A DNA stretch of 64,000 nucleotides from Lunularia cruciata. Its lineage: Eukaryota; Streptophyta; Marchantiopsida; Lunulariales; Lunulariaceae. This document shows positions 57,796 through 64,000 of this stretch, piece by piece (within the stretch, counting starts at the first letter, position 1; every line of letters starts with the position of its first letter). The position numbers and the translations under genes were made by a program. Location of the stretch: assembly GCA_948567375.1 (NCBI GenBank), contig OX419760.1:58342001-58406000 (forward strand), written 5' to 3'. A model generated the notes under the pieces. The model did no database searches and was not told the origin of the DNA. It was given only the letters and a program-made list of their open reading frames with translations.

Positions 57796-60700
57796 TACGG
57801 TTTATGGTAGATGATCCCAAAGACTTATTTTCCGTACAGAAGTTGAGGTTGATGACCTGAACTAGATTGCTACATGATCCACCCCCTAATCTTCTGGCCA
57901 TGAAATTCAAAGCCCCACGGTTTCTCGAAATATTGATATGTTTCTATTTGAATCGTAGGTATTTGTGAGCATCGTTTGTGGTGGGGAACTTGATGACCTC
58001 AGCCTTTTGAACCTACTGTCATCTACAAAATATGGACCTGCAACAGTCACGGTGTTGCACAATCTCACGTTATCAACGTTGTGGTCGTCGTTGAGAGTTC
58101 ATGTTCCGTGTACAGTAAACAATTTGCTTGGAGCGTTGGTGAAGAATCAAGGGTCGTACACTCCAACCATGGCGCTTCACCTTTACAGTCTACGTAAGCT
58201 GTCCTGGTGTTCTGTTCATAAGAAAGAGATTTCGGTGTATCCGGGCGCCATTGAAGCTTTGGCCAACTTCTTATCTGCGGAGAAGAACTTAATGTTCTTG
58301 GGACACGGAATAAGAACCCTTGGTAAAGTTGCAATTCACAAGGAAGGGAGAAAGAAAATAGGAGATATCAGCGGAATTCTATTACAGCTGCTTACCTGCT
58401 TTATGGAACAAAGCGGTAATCTAGCATTCCAAGAGGAAGTAGTACGTACTCTGCTGTACTTATCAATAAATGAGGATAATGGAAAGCAGATTAGGGAGCA
58501 CCAGGGTGCCCTTAATGCATTGGTGAACTGTTTAGTAGTCCGGAAGAGCTCCAAGTTCCTTCAGCTCGTCTCGTACACTCTACGGAATCTGGCATCTGGA
58601 GCGTTAGGTCTGAAGGAAATAGGAGAGATTCCTGGAGCTATTTCGCAGTTGCTCATGTTGTTCCTAAAAGAGGACGGAAGTCTTGAGATAGGAATTCAAG
58701 AGGGAGTGTTGCTCGCTTTGCGGACTTTAAGTAGGAATGAGGCCAATCGGAAACAAATCATGGAGTTTCCAGGTGCTATTCAGGGATTGGTGAGGTCCTT
58801 ATCAATCCGGAAGAGCTCCAACTTCCTTTTGCACGTTTTGTACACTCTAGGGAATCTGGCAACTGGCGTGGAAGGTCGAAAGGAAATAGGAGAGGTTCCT
58901 GGAGCTATTTCGCAGTTGCTCACGTTATTCCTACAAGACGACGGAAGTCTTGAGATAAGAATTCAAGACGGAGTGGTGCTTGCTTTGCGGAATTTAACTG
59001 TGAATGGGGCCAACGGGAAACAAATCATGAAGTTCCCGGGTGCTGTTCAGGGATTGGTGAGGTCCTTATCAGTCCGGAGGAGCTCGAGGTTCCTTGAGTT
59101 CGTCTCGTACACTCTAGGGAATCTGACAATTGGCGTGGAAGGTCGAAAGGAAATAGGAGAGGTTCCTGGAGCTATTTCGCAATTGCTCACGTTGTTCCTA
59201 AAAGATGACGGAAGTCTTGAGATCGGAGTTCAAGAGGGAGTAGTGTACGCTTTACTGGCTTTAAGTAACATCGAGGCCAATCGTAAACAAATCCTGGAGT
59301 TCCCGGGTGCTGTTCAGGGATTGGTGAGGTCCTTATCAGTCCGGAGGAGCTCCAAGTTCCTTGAGTTCGTCTCGGACACTCTAGGGAATCTGGCAATTGG
59401 CGTGGAAGGTCGAAAGGAAATAGGAGAGGTTCCTGGAGCTATTTCGCAGTTGCTCAGGTTGTTCCTACAAAATGACGGAAGTCTTGAGATAAGAATTCAA
59501 GAGGGAGTGGTGCTTGCTTTGCGGAATTTAACTGTGAATGAGGCCAATCGGAAACAAATCCTGGATTTCCCAGATGCTGTTCAGGGATTGGTGAGGTCCT
59601 TATCAGTCTGGAGGAGCTCGAAGTTCCTTGAGTTCGTCATGTACACTCTAGGGAATCTGGCAATTGGCGTGGAAGGTCGAAAGGAAATAGGAGAGGTTCC
59701 TGGAGCTATTTCGCAGCTCCTCAGGTTGTTCCTACAAGATGACGGAAGTCTTGAGATTGGCATTCAAGAGGGAGTGGTGTTTGCTTTGTGGACTTTAACT
59801 GTGAATGAGGCCAATCGGAAACAAATCATGAAGTTCCCGGGTGCTGTTCAGGGATTGGTGAGGTCTTTATCAGTCCGGAGGAGCTCCAAATTCCTTCAGT
59901 TCGTCTCATACACTCTAGGGAATCTGGCAATTGGCGTGGAAGGTCGAAAGGAAATAGGAGAGGTTCCTGGAGCTATTTGGCAATTGCTCACGTTGTTCCT
60001 AAAAGATGGCGGAAGTCTTGAGATCGGAGCTCAAGAGGGAGTAGTGTACGCTTTGCTGGGTTTAAGTAACATTGAGGCCAATTGTAAACAAATCCTGGAG
60101 TTCCCGGGTGCTGTTCAGGGATTGGTGAGGTCCTTATCAGTCCGGAGGAGCTCCAGGTTCCTTCAGGTCGTCTCGTACACTCTTGCGACTCTGGCAATCG
60201 GCGTGGAAGGTAGAAAGGAAATAGGAGAAGTTCCTGGAGCTATTTCGCAGTTGCTCACGTTGTTCCTACAAGATGATGGAAGTCTTGAGATTGGCATTCA
60301 AGAGGGAGTGGTGTTTGCTTTGCAGACTTTAAGTTCGAATGAGGCCAATCGTAATCAAATCCTGGAGTTCCCGGGTGCTGTTCAGGGATTGGTGGGGTCC
60401 TTATCAGTCTGGAGGAGCTCCAAGTTCCTTGAGTTCCTCTCTTACACTCTAGAGAATCTGGCAAATGACGTGAAAGGTCGTAAGGTAATAGGCGAGGTTC
60501 CTGGAGCTATTTCACAGTTGCTCACGTTGTTCCTACAAGATGACGGAAGTCTTGAGATCGGAATTCAAGAGGGAGTGGTGCACGCTTTGCGGACTTTAAG
60601 TAAGAATGAAGCAAATCGTAACCAAATCATGGAGTTTCCGGGTGCTATTCAGGGATTGGTGAGGTCCTTATCAGTCCGGAAGAGCTCCGAGTTCCTGAAG

Positions 60701-61036
60701 TGCGTGTTGTACACTCTAAGGAATCTGGCAAGTGGTGTGGAAGGTGGAAAGGAAATAGGAGAGGTACCTGGAGCTATTTCGCAGTTGCTCTCATTGTTTC
60801 TACGAGAGGATGGAATTGAGTCGGAAATTCAAGAAGGAGTGGTGCACGTTTTGCAAACGTTAAGTTGCATTGAGGCCAATCGTAAACAAATCATGGAGTT
60901 TCCAGGTGCTGTCCAAGGATTGGTGAGATCGTTATCACTCTGGAATAGCTGCAGGTTCCTTGTGCACATCTTGTACACCATAGCGAAATCTGGCAAGTGG
61001 TGTGGAAGATGCAAAGGAAATTGGAGATATTCGTGA
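55260..61036 (+). CDS. NB-ARC-ARM immune-receptor-like protein
   Basis: Exons 55314-56078, 56527-57390 and 57959-61036, all phase 0; an ATG at 55260 could add 18 residues if the upstream intron is retained. About 1,570 residues. The NB-ARC has P-loop GNPGAGKST (55533), kinase-2 LIILDDDW (55851), VKLLVTSRKSLL (RNBS-B), a GLPL equivalent CNALALAMVG, winged-helix LPPDSKRLLILIASS, and LHD for the MHD motif (57028). ARM part: a divergent start, then about nine 89-residue units of two ARM-like repeats each in place of LRRs. Such proteins act as nucleotide-switch immune receptors; the ligand is unknown. The hydrolase exon upstream is dead, so this is either a hydrolase-less receptor or a recent pseudogene with an open frame. 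Confidence 0.82.
56079..56526 (+). other. Intron within NB-ARC
   Basis: Donor AAG|GTTTGA and acceptor TTGTCAG|GATGTT, 448 bp, phase 0. An alternative acceptor at 56125 (gttgcag) would lead into a stop after 11 codons, so the distal acceptor is preferred. Confidence 0.65.
57391..57958 (+). other. Intron between NB-ARC and ARM exons, with microsatellite
   Basis: Donor GGCAG|GTAGGG and acceptor AATCGTAG|GTATTT, 568 bp, phase 0. An (AT)n(AG)n microsatellite lies at 57759-57795. Its last 150 bp are conserved in the left-hand ARM locus at 15973-16135. Confidence 0.75.
58616..61018 (+). repeat. Tandem 267-bp (89-codon) repeat array in the ARM exon
   Basis: Units start near 58616, 58883, 59150, 59417, 59684, 59951, 60218, 60485 and 60752. 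Units 2, 3 and 4 resemble units 5, 6 and 7 respectively: ALSNIEANRKQILEF pairs with GLSNIEANCKQILEF in 3/6, KQIMKFPGAVQ occurs in 2/5, SVWRSSKFLEF in 4/7. This implies duplication of an 801-bp three-unit block. Confidence 0.85.
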
Positions 61037-61480
61037 AGCTTATCCGCAGTTGCCCGCGTTGTTCGTATAAGAGGATGGAAGTCTTGAAATTGAATATCAA
61101 GAAAGAGTGATGTGCGCTTCGCGGCAATTAAGCTGGATGGAGGCCAATCGGAGGCAAATCATAGAGCTGTCGGGTGCTGTTCGGGGACTGGTGAGATCTT
61201 TTATCATTCCGGAGGAGCCCCAAGTTCCTTGAGCACGTCTTGTACATGATAGGGAATCAGGCAATTAGCGTGGAAGGTAGCAAGGAAATCGAACAGGTTC
61301 CTGCAGCTATATCGCAGTCGTTCACGTTGTTTCTAAAAGAGAATGGAAGTTTTGATATTCAAATCAATCATGAGTCTGCGCTGGGCTTTGCGGAATTTTA
61401 GGTAACATTAAGACCCCTCGGAAGCAGATGATCGAATTTCCTGATGCTCTGGAAGGATGGGTAAATTCTTTGGACCAGAT
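61037..61480 (+). pseudogene. Out-of-frame ARM-unit remnants after the stop
   Basis: More repeat units continue past the stop ('gaggccaatcggaggcaaatcatagag', 'ggtgctgttcggggactggtgag', 'ggaatcaggcaattagcgtggaaggtag'), with many indels. They follow a +1 insertion near 60987 (gcgaaatctgg versus ggaatctgg in other units). The ancestral array was longer than the present protein. Confidence 0.75.
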
Positions 61481-61689
61481 TCTATCACCTAATGCATCTT
61501 GGTTTACCATTTTCTCAAATTTCTTACCTATGATGCAATACTGGCAACTGTCTCTCACCCCTCCAATGACGTTTTCGAACTTTAGCAAACTTTTTGATTC
61601 CATAGTGTTATGTTTATCATTTATGCTTTTGAGCATCGAAAGAATAATGTGCCATAATCTGCTCTCTTGCCCCTCTTTCTAGGCTCATC

Positions 61690-61930
61690 ATGATCTACAT
61701 ATGATGATATCCTTATCAGGATCCATGTCATGATCTACAGAGAATGCTCGATGCCCGAGAATGCTCAAACGGTCAAGAAGCGATGAGACAATTACACAAA
61801 GATCAATAGGTCGAATATAGTGTTCAATTTTGTCGAATGTGTTCAACTATAGTCGAATTAGTGTTCAATTTTGTTCATCCGTCCTATCGAAGCAATCAGC
61901 CCAGACGGACGAGAACAAAGTTTGAGGGTA
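61690..61930. repeat. 3' flank repeat, copy of 54600-54790
   Basis: See the partner for shared phrases. It also has its own internal duplication, 'gtcgaat.tagtgttcaattttgt' twice between 61811 and 61880. Confidence 0.6.
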
Positions 61931-62359
61931 ACGATACCATGGTCAGAGGAGGATAGTGTGCAAAATACAGGTTCAAAAGCTTATTTAGTCTACTTCAAAA
62001 GAAATTGGTTTCTAGATTAATAGTTCAAGAACATTTTATGATTCATCGCATAGAAATGGATATAATGCTTGATCATCAAGTTCCACTTGGAGAAGACAGA
62101 AGCAAGATGGAAAGCAGAAGCAGGATGGAAGTGATCGTCAAACCAGAGCATAGGGCGAATGGAGATAACCAATGAAGACTTCGCGCAAGCTTCGGCATTA
62201 CATACATGGTCATTCGTATAAACTTGAAGTGTCATTTGAACTGCGAAGTGGTGAGTCTACCAAAGGAAACATCGACATATTTTAAGTCACTACAATCAGG
62301 AGATGAGTATTGTGAGGTATTGTGAAGTCTCACAAAGGTAGCTGAAGAAAGAATAACAA

Positions 62360-63015
62360 ATCTGGTCATGTACTCATGGGTGCGTGAAGTAATAACTTGA
62401 CCTTTAACTTCCTTCTAGAAGGCATACACTGTATCAGTCACTATCTTATGACATACGAGATATATCTGTACATAAAGAATTTGACAGAATATGAAAGCTC
62501 ACCGGTCTGGTCATTCGAACCTCGGAAATTTAAAAAAAAAATTATGTCGTTGAAGAAAATCGTGGATTATGATGATGCGCAGAACTCTAATGGCCTTGCA
62601 CAATAAACGTGGTGGTACGATATTGTATATGACAAGATAGGGATGTCAGCTATGGTCAAAAAAGAAACTTCACCTGAATGCGAGAGCATAATGGGGTGCG
62701 AAGTTCCAATTCCGCACCAAGCTTGTCAAGCATATTCCCATGACGATGCTTCCAGTGTGGCAACCCCCTCTTAAGGTCTGCAAAGCAGTTCGGCACCACT
62801 AGTATCCACCAAAAAGCGCTTACGAAATTGCCCACTGTTGAAGATTCCTTGGATTTTCGAGCCCTTATAGTCATCCACAGGGTCGCTATCCTCTCGTTAG
62901 TTACGACAGTTCGTCGCGGTGTGAACTGAAAACAACAGCTAAGAGATCCTACGGATCAGAGACTCGTCATTGAAATCGATGTTCTTGCATCTATGCCATG
63001 GTGCACGAGGATGTA
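62360..63015. repeat. Unidentified block, inverted copy of 1360-2115
   Basis: The minus strand of this block aligns with 1360-2115. On the minus strand 62874-62656 gives a 72-codon open frame with SAFWWILVVPNCFADLKRG and HRHGNMLDKLG. The corresponding frame on the left is interrupted. The better-preserved frame here makes this copy the one to search. Confidence 0.6.
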
Positions 63016-63057
63016 AGGAGAAATAAATATAAAGCGATCAGTTCACGAAGATTAGCT

Positions 63058-63107
63058 GTCACAGTTGCCTCCAGCGCTCTTTCTAAACCGCTGGAGGCAA
63101 TTGTGAC
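63058..63107. repeat. 19-bp inverted repeat with one mismatch
   Basis: Arms gtcacagttgcctccagcg (63058-63076) and cgctggaggcaattgtgac (63089-63107) are complementary except for one G:T-type position, around a 12-base loop. It is a strong, unusually GC-rich hairpin for this window, just outside the inverted block. Origin unknown. Confidence 0.8.
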
Positions 63108-64000
63108 GATCGTTGAGATTTCGAGTGATCTAGACGAGGTCGAAACGTTGCTGACAAGTTGGTAAGCGATAAAACTTCCATAACCTGCAGCAACAAGGCA
63201 TTGGTTGTGTGATGCTGATGTTACTGACAGGCTGCAATCTCCATCTTGTGGAAGGAAGCAACAGTAGCAGTTCCATAGCTGTCCATCTCGTGACTCAGGT
63301 GGAGCTGATCATCGTGCAGCACGTCAAAGTCCATTATTGATCCAGAAATTCTGTTGATGGCAAGCAAAGTGGCAGCTCAGGGAGAGAATATTCTTCTAGA
63401 ACATGACGACTGTTGCTTGAAGGTGAATTCCCTTGATTTGGCAAGCCTGTGTCGAGCGTTCGAACTGGCGCTGCATAACCCACCCTTCCATCTTAACGTC
63501 ACCCATGCTCAATATACCGCAACCCTTGGAAATCCAGACTTCTGATAGATCACTGATTATCTATAACTCAAGCAAACCAACGAGTCTTTGAAGTCGTGAT
63601 GTGTTCTACAGTCCGTGATGGAAGTCCAAGTCGTATATCTCTTGTGTTTATGTCTAAGAGTACAAGTAGGAAGATAGAAGCAACTGCTGAAAGTTTGCGG
63701 CACCGAATTCCGGAAGGACTCGTATGACAGAACTCCAGGAGCGGACTATACTACGCAGCCACAGTATTAGTGCAATAAACAACTCGACATTTTGTCTTGT
63801 TGTTAAAAAGAGCACCTCCACTAACAAGGGGAGCTGTTTCTTCTACACTCAAACTTGGTTTCATTAATTTCTTACTCATCCGACTTGCATCTTTTGCTGT
63901 AGAACTTCCAGTCATCAATTCTGACTTTTAAACTCCGACAGCGTGCTGCAAAGTTTAGCGGCGTGCTGCTAAAGTTACAGGGAATTGCGTAGCCATTAAT
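63108..64000. other. Unassigned; one short open frame
   Basis: A 63-codon plus-strand frame at 63354-63545 (ASKVAAQGENILLEHDD, then LDLASLCRAFELAL) has a plausible protein composition but no recognised motif, splice evidence or homologue elsewhere in the window. Nothing else was seen. Confidence 0.3.

Noticed and set aside
59187-60464. Three similar 69-codon minus-strand frames in the ARM array
   Set aside because: They recur with the 267-bp unit and are antisense by-products of the coding repeat.

Overview
The window is nuclear DNA of a land plant. The evidence is introns with GT/AG borders, plant-type NB-ARC and armadillo (ARM) coding sequence, and Ty3/gypsy, Ty1/copia and probable Penelope-like retroelements primed by initiator tRNA-Met. 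An alpha/beta-hydrolase exon lies directly upstream of NB-ARC coding sequence. That pairing is known from liverwort-type immune receptors (hydrolase-NB-ARC), so a non-flowering plant is the best guess, but the species cannot be fixed from the sequence. The intergenic DNA is AT-rich and mostly nested, decayed retrotransposons. There is no sign of bacterial, organellar or CRISPR content.

Two gene islands face away from each other. On the left (10.66-16.0 kb, minus strand) is an ARM-repeat pseudogene, followed head to tail by a hydrolase-NB-ARC gene that is cut off just before its P-loop, where an LTR repeat abuts it. On the right (54.87-61.5 kb, plus strand) is the best gene of the window: an NB-ARC-ARM protein of about 1,570 residues. 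Its reading frame is open across three exons, but its upstream hydrolase exon carries stops and the main hydrolase exon is missing. Both ARM regions are arrays of an 89-residue (267-bp) unit, and in both a block of three units has been duplicated. Outside the islands, an unidentified block of about 0.7 kb occurs at 1.36-2.12 kb and, inverted, at 62.36-63.02 kb. The island and its flank are therefore roughly mirror-symmetric.

Between the islands (17-51.6 kb) are mobile elements. In order they are: a gag-LTR fragment of an HSE-rich gypsy family; a copia 3' half whose LTR is followed by a second primer-binding site; a probable Penelope-like reverse transcriptase fragment; a decayed Tat/Athila-like gypsy element (21.8-30.7 kb); and a nest in which one minus-strand chromodomain gypsy element (31.4-51.6 kb) was hit by three insertions. 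These three are a complete chromodomain gypsy element with 5-bp target duplications (32.7-39.3 kb), an unidentified 2.2-kb insert (39.6-41.8 kb), and a second element of the host's own family (42.8-48.5 kb). The LTRs of this minus-strand family have clusters of GAA/TTC heat-shock-element motifs upstream of a TATA box.

The left 10 kb and the 51.6-54.6 and 61.5-64 kb stretches hold repeats and unassigned DNA. All coordinates of decayed elements are approximate, because homologies were aligned by eye.
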